Below are positions 43,585 through 53,528 of a stretch of 64,000 nucleotides of DNA, piece by piece. Numbering within the stretch: the first letter of the stretch is position 1; the number at the start of each line of letters is the position of its first letter. This DNA comes from Apilactobacillus kunkeei DSM 12361 = ATCC 700308 (lineage in GTDB: Bacteria; Bacillota; Bacilli; Lactobacillales; Lactobacillaceae). The notes below the pieces were generated by a model. That model searched no databases, was not told the origin of the DNA, and saw only the letters and a list, made by a program, of their open reading frames with translations. The stretch lies in NCBI RefSeq assembly GCF_001281265.1, contig NZ_JXDB01000009.1, positions 124,001 through 188,000 on the forward strand, in the 5' to 3' direction. The translations under genes and the position numbers were made by a program.

Positions 43585-44766
43585 TCATTTTCCTAATAAT
43601 TGAATAAATTTATTTAGTCGATCGAGACCGCCTGTTATTTTCTCTTCACTAGCGGCGAAGGAAATTCTGATGTAACCTTCCCCACTCTTACCAAACATGC
43701 GACCAGGAATTACCCCCAGGCCAACCTTTTCGGCTAGGTCTAAACCAAATTGATAATCATCTCTACCGTAACTATCATCGATTTTGATGAAACAATAGAA
43801 TGTTGATGTTGGCATCACATATTCAACACCCATTTCATCTAACTTATCTAAGACTAGGTCACGACGTTTTTGATATATTGTCTTGGATTCATAAGCGTCT
43901 TCTTGACCATTTGTCATTGCTTCTAGTGCTGCGTCTTGCACATTGTCCGCGACACAGGTCACCATGTAGGCATTAATCATTTTTACTCGTTGCATAATTT
44001 CGCTTGGACCACATATGTATCCAAAACGCCATCCGGTCATCGCATGTGATTTTGATAAACCATTGATGTATAGTACTTGGTCTGGAATTTCGCGTGCCAA
44101 TGAGTAATGGTCGTGATCAAAGGTTAATTCACCGTAAATTTCATCTGAAAGTACCCAGATTGGTGATTTTGCGATAACTCGTCCTAACTGTTTAACTTCG
44201 TCTGCGGTGTAAGAAACACCGGTTGGATTGCTAGGGTCGTTAATTACTAGCGCAACGACGCCTGGATGTTGTTTTAGGGCATCTTCTAGCAATGATGGTG
44301 TCAATTTAAAACCAGTATCACTAGTATCAACATCAATCACGTGACCACCCAAGATTTCAATGATTGGTTCGTACAAAGAAAAGATTGGGGTTGGAATGAT
44401 AACCTCATCCCCTGGATTCACGATTGCTTGTAGTGCTGAATAAATTGATTGAGTCGCACCGTTGGTAACCACCACTTCTTCGGCATCATACTCTAGGTTC
44501 CAGCGGGTAGATAAGTAATTAGTAATCGCTTGTCTTAATTCGACCTTCCCAGCTTGGGCTGAGTAATGTGAGTCATTGTCGTTAATTCCTTGAATCGCAG
44601 CTTTCTTGATATGTTCAGGGGTATCTAAATCAGGTTCCCCTAGAGTTAACTTGATTAGGTCTGCGTTATTAGAAATCGTTTCATCGAAATGACGAATTCC
44701 GGATGGTGCGATTCCGTTCAAACGGTGGTTATACGTTCTCAAAAGCTGTGGATTGGTTCTTGGCAT
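43585..44766 (-). CDS. patA: Class I/II aminotransferase, probable N-acetyl-LL-diaminopimelate aminotransferase
   Basis: A 393-residue fold-type I PLP enzyme. The PLP lysine is in INGLSKSHAMTGWRFGY near 232; NDPSNPTG near 171 and the substrate arginine in GYIRISFA are present. By position between dapB and the acetyltransferase/deacetylase genes, the missing transamination step of the acetylase pathway (N-acetyl-2-amino-6-oxopimelate to N-acetyl-LL-diaminopimelate) is its likely job. It is clearly paralogous to the aminotransferase at 56524-57699. Gene order inference supports the assignment more than sequence does. Confidence 0.85.
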   Translation of the reverse strand: MPRTNPQLLRTYNHRLNGIAPSGIRHFDETISNNADLIKLTLGEPDLDTPEHIKKAAIQGINDNDSHYSAQAGKVELRQAITNYLSTRWNLEYDAEEVVVTNGATQSIYSALQAIVNPGDEVIIPTPIFSLYEPIIEILGGHVIDVDTSDTGFKLTPSLLEDALKQHPGVVALVINDPSNPTGVSYTADEVKQLGRVIAKSPIWVLSDEIYGELTFDHDHYSLAREIPDQVLYINGLSKSHAMTGWRFGYICGPSEIMQRVKMINAYMVTCVADNVQDAALEAMTNGQEDAYESKTIYQKRRDLVLDKLDEMGVEYVMPTSTFYCFIKIDDSYGRDDYQFGLDLAEKVGLGVIPGRMFGKSGEGYIRISFAASEEKITGGLDRLNKFIQLLGK

Positions 44767-44777
44767 ACAATCACTTC

Positions 44778-45536
44778 CTACAAAATATTTTCTAGACCAT
44801 CGACTAAGCCATGTAGTTCAGGAAGTTTTTCTAATGCTACCCATACTCCTTGCATGAATGATTCACGATCAAAGGAATCTTGTCGAATGGTTAATGCTTC
44901 ACCGGGGCCACCGAATAATACTTGTTCGTGGGCCACGTAACCTGGCAAGCGAACAGCATGAATTGGAACACCCTTGTAATACATTCCTCTAGCTGGTTCA
45001 TCTTCTTGATTGATGTTGTCGCCTTGTTTGGTTTCACTCATCATGTCGACTGTGTGAATGGCAGTTCCTGATGGTGAGTCAGTCTTGTCTTCATGGTGCA
45101 TTTCGATTACTTCTACGTCAGAGAAGTACTTAGCAGCTTGTTGAGCAAATTGCATTAATAGCACTGCTGATAAACCGAAGTTAGCGGCGATTAGACCGTT
45201 GACGTTTTCACCATCAGCTAGGCTGATTAGTTCGTGTTTTTGTTCTTCTGATAATCCACTGGTACCAACGATTGGTGAGATGTGGTGTTCAATTGCGTAT
45301 TTCACATTATCAAAGACTACGTTTGGTTGAGTGAAATCAATCCAGACGTCGTAGTCACCTTCAATCGCATCTAAACGGTTAAAGACATGAACGTCGTCTG
45401 AAAGGTTGTATTCACTTGGGTTCACATCAGTTTTAGTTGTTAAAATTCCTGTGATGTCGTATCCTGGTTTATCCGCTAGTAAATGGACCACCTTTTGGCC
45501 CATTGATCCGGTTGCTCCTGCTAGAAAAATATTCAT
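44778..45536 (-). CDS. dapB: 4-hydroxy-tetrahydrodipicolinate reductase
   Basis: A 252-residue NAD(P)H enzyme of the lysine/diaminopimelate route that reduces the product of DapA to tetrahydrodipicolinate. N-terminal AGATGSMGQKV binds the dinucleotide; the signature EMHHEDKTDSPSGTA near residue 138 carries the catalytic His and Lys. The start codon overlaps the dapA stop (TAATG), so translation is coupled. Twelve bases separate its stop from the next aminotransferase gene. Confidence 0.95.
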   Translation of the reverse strand: MNIFLAGATGSMGQKVVHLLADKPGYDITGILTTKTDVNPSEYNLSDDVHVFNRLDAIEGDYDVWIDFTQPNVVFDNVKYAIEHHISPIVGTSGLSEEQKHELISLADGENVNGLIAANFGLSAVLLMQFAQQAAKYFSDVEVIEMHHEDKTDSPSGTAIHTVDMMSETKQGDNINQEDEPARGMYYKGVPIHAVRLPGYVAHEQVLFGGPGEALTIRQDSFDRESFMQGVWVALEKLPELHGLVDGLENIL

Positions 45537-46450
45537 TAGTTTCTCATCTCCAAACTTAAGTCATGTAGTAATGCGTCTTCTGGTAGTTCCAAGTGACGCG
45601 CTAAGTTTCTGCGTTCTTCGTCATCCAATGGCAAGATTGGTAGACGGCATCCCCCAACCGCAAATCCTTGTGCATTTAACACGGCCTTAACTGGTGATGG
45701 TGATGGATACATGAATAATGCATTCATACGTGGGGTTAACCATCTTTGTAGTTCACCGGCATGACGGTAGTCACCGTTTTCTAGTGCTTCATACATTTCA
45801 CGTATTTGAGAACCATAGATATGAGAAGCTACTGAAATGATTCCGTCAGCGCCGATGGCCTTGGCGAATAGTGCTTGAGCATCTTCACCACTGTAAACGT
45901 GGAAACCATCTTCTGTATGGTCAACCAAGTATTCTAGGTCTTCCATTGATGTACATTGCTTTACACCAATGATGTTTTGATGGTGTGATAGTTCAACCAC
46001 GGTGTCGTTAGCCATGGTTACGCCGGTTCTGCCTGGAATATTGTAGATGTAAATTGGTAGTGTTGCTTGATTAGCAACCGAAGTAAAGTGAGCAATCATT
46101 GAACGTTGGTCGGGCTTGTTGTAGTAGGGAACAACTACTAACAAGGCATCGATACCAGCGATGGTTTGCACTTGGCGATTAAATTCGATGGTCGCTTTTG
46201 TGTTGTTACTACCAGTTCCGGCGATCACATAAGCGCTGTCGCCAACCATGTCAGCAAATCGGGTGTATAGTTCAATCTTTTCTTCAGTGGTAAGTGTTGG
46301 TGTTTCGCCTGTGGTTCCACCAATTACAAATCCACGACTGCCATTTTCTAGACAGTGTTGAGTGACTCTTTCTAATGCAGCGTAATCAATGTTGCCATTG
46401 TCATCAAACGGTGTGATGATTGCGGTCATAATATCAATATTTTGTATCAT
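45536..46450 (-). CDS. dapA: 4-hydroxy-tetrahydrodipicolinate synthase
   Basis: A 304-residue TIM-barrel aldolase condensing pyruvate with aspartate semialdehyde. The Schiff-base lysine is in IIGVKQC near 166; the tyrosine and GRTG loop motif YNIPGRTG near 136 and the GGTTGET phosphate-like loop near 44 are present. Start codon lies one base after the deacetylase stop. Lysine feedback residues were not checked. Confidence 0.95.
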   Translation of the reverse strand: MIQNIDIMTAIITPFDDNGNIDYAALERVTQHCLENGSRGFVIGGTTGETPTLTTEEKIELYTRFADMVGDSAYVIAGTGSNNTKATIEFNRQVQTIAGIDALLVVVPYYNKPDQRSMIAHFTSVANQATLPIYIYNIPGRTGVTMANDTVVELSHHQNIIGVKQCTSMEDLEYLVDHTEDGFHVYSGEDAQALFAKAIGADGIISVASHIYGSQIREMYEALENGDYRHAGELQRWLTPRMNALFMYPSPSPVKAVLNAQGFAVGGCRLPILPLDDEERRNLARHLELPEDALLHDLSLEMRN

Positions 46451-46451
46451 T

Positions 46452-47597
46452 TTAATCGTCTTCTCTCATTTCGAATTCTAAAAATGAACTAATTGCGTTA
46501 ATTCCCTTTTCAATGCAGCTTTCGTCAGGATTGAATGTGTCAGTGTGAAGTGCTGAAGTGTTACCAACACCTAGCCAAAACATGGTTCCATCGAAGTGAT
46601 GAAGAATGTAACCGAAGTCTTCTCCGGTCATTGCTGGCATTGTGACTGTGAAATCCACATCTGGATTTGCTTGCATAAAGTTCATAAAACGGTCGGTCAA
46701 CTTTTGGTTATTGTTGACTGGGTAGTAACCACCTTGGTTGATATCAACCTTAACTTGGCAGTTGAACCCAACCTCAATTCCCTTGCATATTTCAATAATT
46801 CTGGTCTTAACGGTTTGAATCATTTCTTGGTTCAAACCACGAATGGTTCCTTTAATATCTACCCTACCGGCAATTACGTTTCTGATTGTTCCACCGTTGA
46901 TTTGACCAAAGGTTAATACTGCCCCTTGGATTGGATCAACGTTTCTTGAAACGATGGTTTGTAATTGGGTAATTAGCATTGCTGAAGCTACCACCATATC
47001 TTTTGCTTGGTGTGGATATGCAGCGTGGCCGCTCTTACCAATTAGGGTAATGTCGACTTCACTGGTTCCGGCAAACAAGGTTGGATAACAGCAGCCAATG
47101 GTTCCGGCTGGTAGTTCTGGCGTGTCGTGTAGTCCGTAGAATTCATCGACATGCCATTCACCTGAAAATAGGTTACTGTCGACTGCTACCTTGGCGCCAC
47201 TTTCACTTTCTTCGGCTGGTTGGAAGAAGAAAATTAAGTCGTCGACTGGTTGGTGTTGAGCAAAGTGTTCCAACAATCCGATTGCAACTGTCATGTGGAT
47301 ATCGTGTCCACAGGCGTGCATCACCGATTCGTGCTTTGATGAAAACTCTAACCCCGTCTTTTCACTAACTGGTAAAGCATCCATATCACAACGGTAACCA
47401 ATGGTTTTAGTCGAGTTACTTCCTTTAATCTTTACTAAAATCGCAGTTGGTAATTGTTCAGGAGTAAAAACTTCCATATTATCTGTAGCAAATCCGTTGA
47501 TTAATTCTAATAGGTATTGATGGGTTTGAATTTCGTGCATCGCTAATTCCGGAATCTGATGCAAGTGGCGTCTCACCGCAATTAAATCTAAGGTCAT
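46452..47597 (-). CDS. N-acetyldiaminopimelate deacetylase (M20 family)
   Basis: A 381-residue zinc amidohydrolase that removes the acetyl group to give LL-diaminopimelate. N-terminal [18 protein letters not shown], metal ligands in [10 protein letters not shown] near 93, acidic pair PAEESESG and the LGVGN segment near 345 are typical of this subfamily. It lies between dapA and the acetyltransferase. The short spacing (4 bases to dapD) indicates a tight operon. Confidence 0.92.
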   Translation of the reverse strand: MTLDLIAVRRHLHQIPELAMHEIQTHQYLLELINGFATDNMEVFTPEQLPTAILVKIKGSNSTKTIGYRCDMDALPVSEKTGLEFSSKHESVMHACGHDIHMTVAIGLLEHFAQHQPVDDLIFFFQPAEESESGAKVAVDSNLFSGEWHVDEFYGLHDTPELPAGTIGCCYPTLFAGTSEVDITLIGKSGHAAYPHQAKDMVVASAMLITQLQTIVSRNVDPIQGAVLTFGQINGGTIRNVIAGRVDIKGTIRGLNQEMIQTVKTRIIEICKGIEVGFNCQVKVDINQGGYYPVNNNQKLTDRFMNFMQANPDVDFTVTMPAMTGEDFGYILHHFDGTMFWLGVGNTSALHTDTFNPDESCIEKGINAISSFLEFEMREDD

Positions 47598-47601
47598 ATC
47601 A

Positions 47602-48306
47602 TCACAACTTTCTTAGTGCGTCTTCTAATTGAGTCTTTCCCTTTGTTTGATCGTCAATATCTTTAATTTTTCGTGCTGGGTTTCCGGCAACTAATGTGTT
47701 CGGTTCAACATCATGTAAAACAATTGATCCGGCTGCAACAACGGCACCTTCACCAACGTGAACTCCTTCGATTACAACGGCGTTAGCACCGATTAATACG
47801 TTGTCGTCAATGCGAACTGGAGTAGCTGAAGCTGGTTCGATTACTCCAGCTAGGACTGCACCGGCACCAATGTGACTGTGCTTTCCAACGATGGCACGTC
47901 CACCCATGACAACTCCCATATCAATCATGGTGTCTTCACCGATTTCACAACCAATGTTGATAACGGCACCCATCATGATAACGGCACGGTCACCAATTTT
48001 GACTTGATCTCTGATAGTGGCACCCGGTTCAATACGAGCATTAACGTTTTTGATGTCTAATAATGGTACAGCTGAGTTTCTTGCATCGTTTTCCAATTCA
48101 TATTCAGTTACTAAGTCTGACTTCAAGATTGGTTCGATGTCTTTCCAATCACCAAAGACGGTGGCGCTTTGATCATTTCCGAATACCTTTACTGATTGTG
48201 GAAAATCAATTTGTACAATTCTTCCATTAATATATGCCTTAACTGGTGTCTTCTTTTCTGCGTTTTGAATGTAGCTAATGATTTCTTGTGCGTTTAGTTC
48301 TGCCAT
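47602..48306 (-). CDS. dapD: 2,3,4,5-tetrahydropyridine-2,6-dicarboxylate N-acetyltransferase
   Basis: A 234-residue left-handed beta-helix acetyltransferase that acetylates tetrahydrodipicolinate, committing the pathway to the acetylated branch used in Bacilli (not the succinylase route). Hexapeptide repeats begin near residue 88 ([20 protein letters not shown]) and end with [13 protein letters not shown]. The start follows AGGAGATTAATT. Acetyl, not succinyl, use is inferred from the length and the neighbouring deacetylase. Confidence 0.93.
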   Translation of the reverse strand: MAELNAQEIISYIQNAEKKTPVKAYINGRIVQIDFPQSVKVFGNDQSATVFGDWKDIEPILKSDLVTEYELENDARNSAVPLLDIKNVNARIEPGATIRDQVKIGDRAVIMMGAVINIGCEIGEDTMIDMGVVMGGRAIVGKHSHIGAGAVLAGVIEPASATPVRIDDNVLIGANAVVIEGVHVGEGAVVAAGSIVLHDVEPNTLVAGNPARKIKDIDDQTKGKTQLEDALRKL

Positions 48307-48311
48307 AATAA

Positions 48312-49628
48312 TTAATCTCCTAATTCTAAGTTATTATCTAGTTCGTATAAGTTTTCAAATGATTGACGCTTTGTGACTAATTGTGACTTGCCCTTTTCAA
48401 CAAAGACAATTGCTGGCTTTAGGTTCAAGTTGTAGTTGGAAGCCATGGAGTATCCGTAAGCACCGGTATCTAAGACGGCGACAACGTCTCCTGCGTTTAG
48501 ACTAGGAACGGATGCGTTCTTGATTAAGACGTCTCCTGATTCACAGTACTTACCAACTAAGCGAACCTCTTCAACGGGTTGTGCGCGGGGATTATTTGCT
48601 GAAACAACTTCGTATTCAGCGTCATATAACATTGGTCTGATGTTATCCCCCATTCCACCGTCGACTGCAACGTATGGCTTGATGCCGTCGACTCTCTTTT
48701 GTGATCCAACGGTGTAAAGTGTTAGACCGGCTGACCCGACAATGCTTCGACCTGGTTCAATCCAGATAGCTGGAATTTGTAGGTTGTATTGACTGGCTTG
48801 TTCCTTGATGGTGTTGATGATACTTTCAACAAACTTTTCAGGAGCTAGGTAGCCGTCGGTTGAAACATATTGAATTCCAAATCCGCCACCCAAGTCCAAG
48901 ACTTCGGTAGTGAAATCGTATTCGGTGTTAAACTTGTTAGCTAGTTGCATCATCTTAACGGCTAACGCATTGAAACCATCTGGTGATGAAATTTGTGAAC
49001 CGATGTGAGCATGAAAACCTAATACGTGAAGTCGTGGGTTCTTATGTAGTAGTTCAAACCCTTCTTCAACTTGGCCAGATGAAAGATCAAAACCGAACTT
49101 GCTATCAACCTGACCGGTTTGGATAAATTCATGAGTATGAGCTGTAATGCCTGGAGTAATTCTCATGATGACGTTGGTAGTTTCATCCAATTCTTCAACC
49201 ACTTGGTTGATTAGTTCAATTTCATGGAAGTTATCAACCATGATGACGCCAACGTGATTTTGAATCGCTAAACTTAATTCTTCTAAAGACTTGTTGTTCC
49301 CGTGGAAACTCATCTTTGCGGCTGGGAAACCGGCATGCAAAGCAACTGCAATTTCACCTCCGGAAACAACATCGATATGTCCGCCCTCTTGGTTCACCAA
49401 TTGGTACATCGCTGTATTGGCAAACGCCTTGCTGGCGTACGAAATTTCGTATTCAATATCATTTTGTTCAAAAATCTTATTGAACTGATGAAATTGATTG
49501 CGAATAGCTGAAACGTTATAAACCATCAATGGTGTTCCAAATTGATGAGCAAGTTCAACCGCATCGCAACCATCTATCTGCAAATGTCCATCTGCATTAA
49601 TGTCATTATCTGTAATTTGATTTGTCAT
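48312..49628 (-). CDS. lysA: Diaminopimelate decarboxylase
   Basis: A 438-residue PLP enzyme (fold type III) converting meso-diaminopimelate to lysine. The PLP lysine lies in YASKAFANT near 65, a glycine-rich GGGFGIQY phosphate-binding loop near 248, and the C-terminal catalytic motif CESGDVL near 365. It is the first gene behind the lysine riboswitch, a sensible placing because it is the step that leads to lysine itself while diaminopimelate is also needed for the cell wall. Confidence 0.96.
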   Translation of the reverse strand: MTNQITDNDINADGHLQIDGCDAVELAHQFGTPLMVYNVSAIRNQFHQFNKIFEQNDIEYEISYASKAFANTAMYQLVNQEGGHIDVVSGGEIAVALHAGFPAAKMSFHGNNKSLEELSLAIQNHVGVIMVDNFHEIELINQVVEELDETTNVIMRITPGITAHTHEFIQTGQVDSKFGFDLSSGQVEEGFELLHKNPRLHVLGFHAHIGSQISSPDGFNALAVKMMQLANKFNTEYDFTTEVLDLGGGFGIQYVSTDGYLAPEKFVESIINTIKEQASQYNLQIPAIWIEPGRSIVGSAGLTLYTVGSQKRVDGIKPYVAVDGGMGDNIRPMLYDAEYEVVSANNPRAQPVEEVRLVGKYCESGDVLIKNASVPSLNAGDVVAVLDTGAYGYSMASNYNLNLKPAIVFVEKGKSQLVTKRQSFENLYELDNNLELGD

Positions 49629-49685
49629 AATAAACAGCCTTTCTAATCGAATGATCTTTAGGTCGTTTTAAACTCGACAGATTGA

Positions 49686-49740
49686 AAACAAAAAAGGTTC
49701 TTTTGGATGAGTGGGCACACTATCCAAAAGAACCTTTAAA
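49686..49740 (-). terminator. Lysine-riboswitch terminator before lysA
   Basis: On the minus strand a perfect 16-bp stem (49722-49737 with 49693-49708) and a T run follow the aptamer, about 60 bases before lysA. It would form when lysine is bound. Confidence 0.92.
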
Positions 49741-49769
49741 ATTTTTATTAATCAATTTCTAATTTTAGG

Positions 49770-49970
49770 ATTCAATTGTCGAAAGCGCTCCACAAGACAT
49801 ATTTTCTTGTGACAGTCCGTGCATTCTTCACACACGTCCCAGAAAATGATTTCTGCAAAAAACCATTAACTTCGGCAAGTTCACCTTTCAATAAAGCTCA
49901 TAGTCATTGCAGTGACTGACTTTATCTACTAATCTCGCTTGCGACCTCTTCGATTACTTTTAACTATATT
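49770..49970 (-). ncRNA. Lysine riboswitch (L box)
   Basis: Conserved aptamer elements appear in order on the minus strand: AGAGGTCGCAAGCGAG, AGTAG, GAAAGGTGAACTTGCCGAAG, CTGGGAC, ACTGTCAC, and TGTGGAGCGCTTTCG closing near the 5' CGAAGAGG. Binding of lysine would favour the terminator and turn off lysA-dap. The rest of the 509-base gap holds the start region of the divergent aspartokinase gene. Confidence 0.95.
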
Positions 49971-50137
49971 CTAATAGTTAGATTACGTCAAGGAGTTTTT
50001 TTAAATAATTTTTTTAAAGTTTTTTATTACCATATAAGCGACTTAAAATTCGTTTATCTTTCAAAAATGATAACTTGTCTAATTGTTTTTTAATGTTAAA
50101 ATACAAATCAATAATTTAAGATTGCGAGTTGATTTAC

Positions 50138-51505
50138 ATGTCCAAGTTAGTAAAATTTGGTGGAAGTTCACTAGCCAATAGTGAACAATACGCCAAGGTT
50201 ATAAATATCATTTCAGAAGATGAGCAACGTAAAGTCGTTGTCGTTTCAGCTCCTGGAAAACGCTTTGATGATGATGTCAAAATCACAGATCTATTAATTC
50301 AATACGCAACCCAAGTAATCAACAATGATGACTATCAAGCTACCCTAGATGAGATCATTAGCCGTTACGCTGAAATTGCGAACGCTTACGAAGTTGATGA
50401 AGGTGAATTTTCCGGCATCAAGGACACATTCACAAAACTAGCAAAGAACAATTACAAAAACGACGAATACCTAATGGCTTCATTCAAGGCCAACGGTGAA
50501 AGAATGAACGCCAAGTTGATGGCAGCGGTATTAAACAGTCGTGGAATAAAGGCTCGTTTCGTCGATCCTAAAGAAGCTGGAATCGTTTTAGACGACGTTA
50601 ATCCAAACGCAGCTAACCTCCTTGATGAGACCTATACCAATTTAGGAAACTTCGAATATTCTGACGATGAAAAATTAGTTTTCCCTGGTTTCTTTGGATA
50701 CACAAAGGAAGGAAACATCGCTACATTCGCTCGTGGTGGTTCAGACATCACTGGTTCAATTGTCGCTACCGGTTTACATATTGATGTATACGAAAACTTC
50801 ACCGACGTTAGTTCCATCTATGCGATTAACCCCCACCTAGTGGATAACCCATACCCAATTACTAAGATGAGTTATCGTGAAATGCGTGAATTGGCATACG
50901 CCGGTTTTTCAGTCTTTAACGATGAAGCAATCATCCCAGCCATCAAGGGTCACGTAACCATTAACGTTAAGAACACTAACCGTCCAAATGACAAAGGAAC
51001 TCTGATTGTTCCAGAAGACGAGGTAAATCATTCACACGTCATCACCGGGATTTCTGCCGATGATCGTTTCTCAGCTTTATACCTTCACTCATACTTATTG
51101 AACAAGCAAATTGGTGGTACTTTAACCATCCTTTCAATTTTCAAGAAGTACGGCATTTCATATGAACACATGCCATCAGGTATTGATGACTTAACCATCA
51201 TCTTTGATAGAAAACAAGCTTCCGATGACACAATTCATGCCCTATGCAAGGAAATTTCCAAAGCAATCCATCCCGACAAACTAGAATGGATTCACAACTA
51301 TGCATTAATCATGGTCGTTGGTGAAAACATGGCCGTATCAGTTGGTTCAATCAGCCAAATCATCAGGCCATTAGCCGAAAAGAAAATTCCAATTAACATG
51401 ATTAACCAAGGTGCTTCCAAGATTGCGATTATGATTGGAATCGACCAAGAATACACAGATGAGGCTGTTGTAAGCATCTACAATCAATTCTTCAAGGAGG
51501 ATTAA
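50138..51505 (+). CDS. lysC: Aspartokinase
   Basis: Phosphorylates aspartate, the first step of the aspartate-family pathway. A 455-residue monofunctional kinase with N-terminal KFGGSSLAN and the FARGGSDITGS motif near 200; two ACT-type regulatory units occupy the C-terminal third. It has no riboswitch of its own that I can see, so control could be by feedback on the ACT domain. ATG 50138 is used; the ribosome site is weak (GCGAG), and an in-frame TTG at 50129 is possible. dapF follows four bases after. Confidence 0.94.
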   Translation: MSKLVKFGGSSLANSEQYAKVINIISEDEQRKVVVVSAPGKRFDDDVKITDLLIQYATQVINNDDYQATLDEIISRYAEIANAYEVDEGEFSGIKDTFTKLAKNNYKNDEYLMASFKANGERMNAKLMAAVLNSRGIKARFVDPKEAGIVLDDVNPNAANLLDETYTNLGNFEYSDDEKLVFPGFFGYTKEGNIATFARGGSDITGSIVATGLHIDVYENFTDVSSIYAINPHLVDNPYPITKMSYREMRELAYAGFSVFNDEAIIPAIKGHVTINVKNTNRPNDKGTLIVPEDEVNHSHVITGISADDRFSALYLHSYLLNKQIGGTLTILSIFKKYGISYEHMPSGIDDLTIIFDRKQASDDTIHALCKEISKAIHPDKLEWIHNYALIMVVGENMAVSVGSISQIIRPLAEKKIPINMINQGASKIAIMIGIDQEYTDEAVVSIYNQFFKED

Positions 51506-51509
51506 TATT

Positions 51510-52481
51510 ATGTCAAAGTTACATTATGTACACGGTTCAGAGAACCATTTCTTCTTATTGGATGTCGATGAACTAAAGGATTCATTGGATGACACTCAAT
51601 TAAGTCATCTAGCCCAAAAGCTAGCACAAAGCGACGTGTTACCATACTCAGATGGTTTGTTAGTCGTCGATCACTCAGACCACGCCGAATGCATCGGTCA
51701 AATGAAGGTCTTTAATTCAGACGGAAGCGTTGCTTCAATGTGCGGTAACGGACTTCGTTGTGTCGGTCGTTACCTAGCCGAAAAGTTCAACCAAACTGAT
51801 TTCAAGGTGCAAACCATGCAAGCAGATTTAAACGTCCACGTCTTTGACGACATTGCAAAGGGCGTTTCATGGGTTGGAGTTCAAATCGCCCCAGTTAAAT
51901 TTGCACCCGCAGATTTACCCTATACCAATTTAGATTTTGACCAAATTATTAACGAAGAAATTCCAGAATTTAGTGACCATCTAAAGTTCACTTCAATGGC
52001 TGTTCCTAATCCACACCTAATTAGTTTTGTCGAAGATGATAACGATTTAGAAGAGCCCCTATTCAATTTAGGAACTTATTTAAATCAACCAAACGACTAC
52101 TATCCAGACGGAGTCAACGTAAACTTCGCCAAGATTTTAGGTAAGAACAAGATCTTTGTGAGAACTTTCGAACGTGGTGTTGGTTTCACCAACGCCTGTG
52201 GAACCGGAATGTCTGCAACTTCAATGGCGTTTGCGATGAACTACCCTGAATCAGTCGACGTCAACGAACCAATCGACGTCTTCAATCCCGGAGGTAAGGT
52301 CCAAACTAGAGTCTACACAGAACCCGACAATCGTTGGATTCAACTAATGGGAAATGCGACATTCGCTGGTTACATTGAAGCAGACGAAGTCGATTTATTA
52401 TCTCAACCAATTCAAAACAACTTAGTAGAATCCGGTGAAGAAGCTGATTACCTAGCATTTATCGATACCATTAAGCAATAA
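51510..52481 (+). CDS. dapF: Diaminopimelate epimerase
   Basis: Converts LL- to meso-diaminopimelate, the form used for peptidoglycan and for lysine. Length 323 residues, slightly longer than the usual 270-280. The two catalytic cysteines are in SMCGNGLRCVGR near 70 and TNACGTGMSAT near 228. It is co-transcribed with lysC. The extra length is spread in the first half and the C-terminal tail (about 25 residues). Confidence 0.95.
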   Translation: MSKLHYVHGSENHFFLLDVDELKDSLDDTQLSHLAQKLAQSDVLPYSDGLLVVDHSDHAECIGQMKVFNSDGSVASMCGNGLRCVGRYLAEKFNQTDFKVQTMQADLNVHVFDDIAKGVSWVGVQIAPVKFAPADLPYTNLDFDQIINEEIPEFSDHLKFTSMAVPNPHLISFVEDDNDLEEPLFNLGTYLNQPNDYYPDGVNVNFAKILGKNKIFVRTFERGVGFTNACGTGMSATSMAFAMNYPESVDVNEPIDVFNPGGKVQTRVYTEPDNRWIQLMGNATFAGYIEADEVDLLSQPIQNNLVESGEEADYLAFIDTIKQ

Positions 52482-52510
52482 AAAAAGACTAGCTGATGCT
52501 AGTCTTTTTT
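52482..52510. terminator. Bidirectional terminator after dapF
   Basis: Stem GACTAGC/GCTAGTC (52487-52493 with 52498-52504), TGAT loop, A and T tracts. Confidence 0.9.
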
Positions 52511-52808
52511 AATCTTTAAAATATAAATGTTCATGAAGTTCGCACTTCGGATTGAATTGCGCGAAACAATATGGGCATACCTTATCCTGGTATTGTTGAA
52601 AACTTAGTTTGTGTTTACAACGTCCACACATGACCGGCTTAGTGTCCTTGGTACTAATTGGTACAAAGTCGTGATCAACCACTAAATTATGACATTGATA
52701 ACACGCAAAGTATTGGTGACACTGTCCACACTCCATGGCTGCAATGTCATGGGGTTGATGGTAGTGAATACAGCGACTATCACTATCTAATTGAATTCCG
52801 TAAATCAT
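52509..52808 (-). CDS. CHY-type zinc finger protein
   Basis: A 99-residue small protein rich in Cys and His. CxxH/C ligands are spaced as in CHY zinc fingers (CIHYHQPHD near 13, MECGQCHQYFACYQCH near 25, MCGRCKH near 61, CPYCFAQFNPKCELH near 78). It should bind two or three zinc ions; a role in protein or nucleic acid contact is not known. ATG is used; the ribosome site is weak. Confidence 0.88.
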   Translation of the reverse strand: MIYGIQLDSDSRCIHYHQPHDIAAMECGQCHQYFACYQCHNLVVDHDFVPISTKDTKPVMCGRCKHKLSFQQYQDKVCPYCFAQFNPKCELHEHLYFKD

Positions 52809-52835
52809 CGAATCATCTCGATTTCTTTTTATTTA

Positions 52836-53426
52836 TTATTTGATTCTGGTTTTTTTCAACAAATACTGCTCGTATAAATGATTGTTCTTACTCAAGAAAT
52901 TAATCTCGGTGGTCTTATTAATCCTAATTGTCGTGTTGCTGTTTTCGTGTTCGTTTAAATCAGCGAGGTACTCGGATTCATTGAGTGTCATGACATTGTC
53001 GGTTAATAGGACAATCTTGCCATGCTCGACGTATTCGCCCTCTAACACACAAACACTAATCACCTTCTCGGCTTCAAAGCAGTTCAATAAGACCTGCTGG
53101 ATTGTATTGGCGTTAAATGTATCCCACTGGTTCATTAAATGATAAGGATCGTATAAATCACTTTCCATATTCTGTTCAATATAGGAATTCAGCATGTCAG
53201 TATATGCCGTTTCATACCTTATCTCTAAAATGTCACTTTTCAAAAATGCTGTCACTGTGTCCAACGCACCGTTTAAATCGATGGTCTTCACAACAACAAA
53301 ATCACCTAAGTCTTTTAAAAAATAACCTAATGAAAAGCTGTCTAACTCATATCCATCCCTGGATTTGAAGTACCATTCAGCTAAGCGGCTATCTCCGATA
53401 TATTCATTGTTTGTGACTATGTCCAT
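52836..53426 (-). CDS. Two-repeat protein sharing the Sm-like-looking unit, function unknown
   Basis: A 196-residue soluble protein. I cannot name it, but two units (about 15-82 and 109-191) repeat the pattern of the four-repeat protein at 26620-27780: a helix, a strand ending in a short turn (SLGYF, LEGEY), further strands with VVVKTIDLNGALD-like or IVLLTDNVMTL-like stretches, an I-x-x-I strand, then tyrosine-rich YxxxL. The start MDIVTN at 53426 is used because GAAGG lies seven bases upstream; an upstream ATG at 53498 lacks a site. It is next to, but divergent from, an efflux pump gene. Confidence 0.66.
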   Translation of the reverse strand: MDIVTNNEYIGDSRLAEWYFKSRDGYELDSFSLGYFLKDLGDFVVVKTIDLNGALDTVTAFLKSDILEIRYETAYTDMLNSYIEQNMESDLYDPYHLMNQWDTFNANTIQQVLLNCFEAEKVISVCVLEGEYVEHGKIVLLTDNVMTLNESEYLADLNEHENSNTTIRINKTTEINFLSKNNHLYEQYLLKKTRIK

Positions 53427-53528
53427 GGCGACACCTTCTTTTTTATCATTTACGATACTATACTCCATAATTTTTCTTTTGTCGCTCATCTGATACAATT
53501 AATACTATCAATTAAAGGAAGTGTACAA

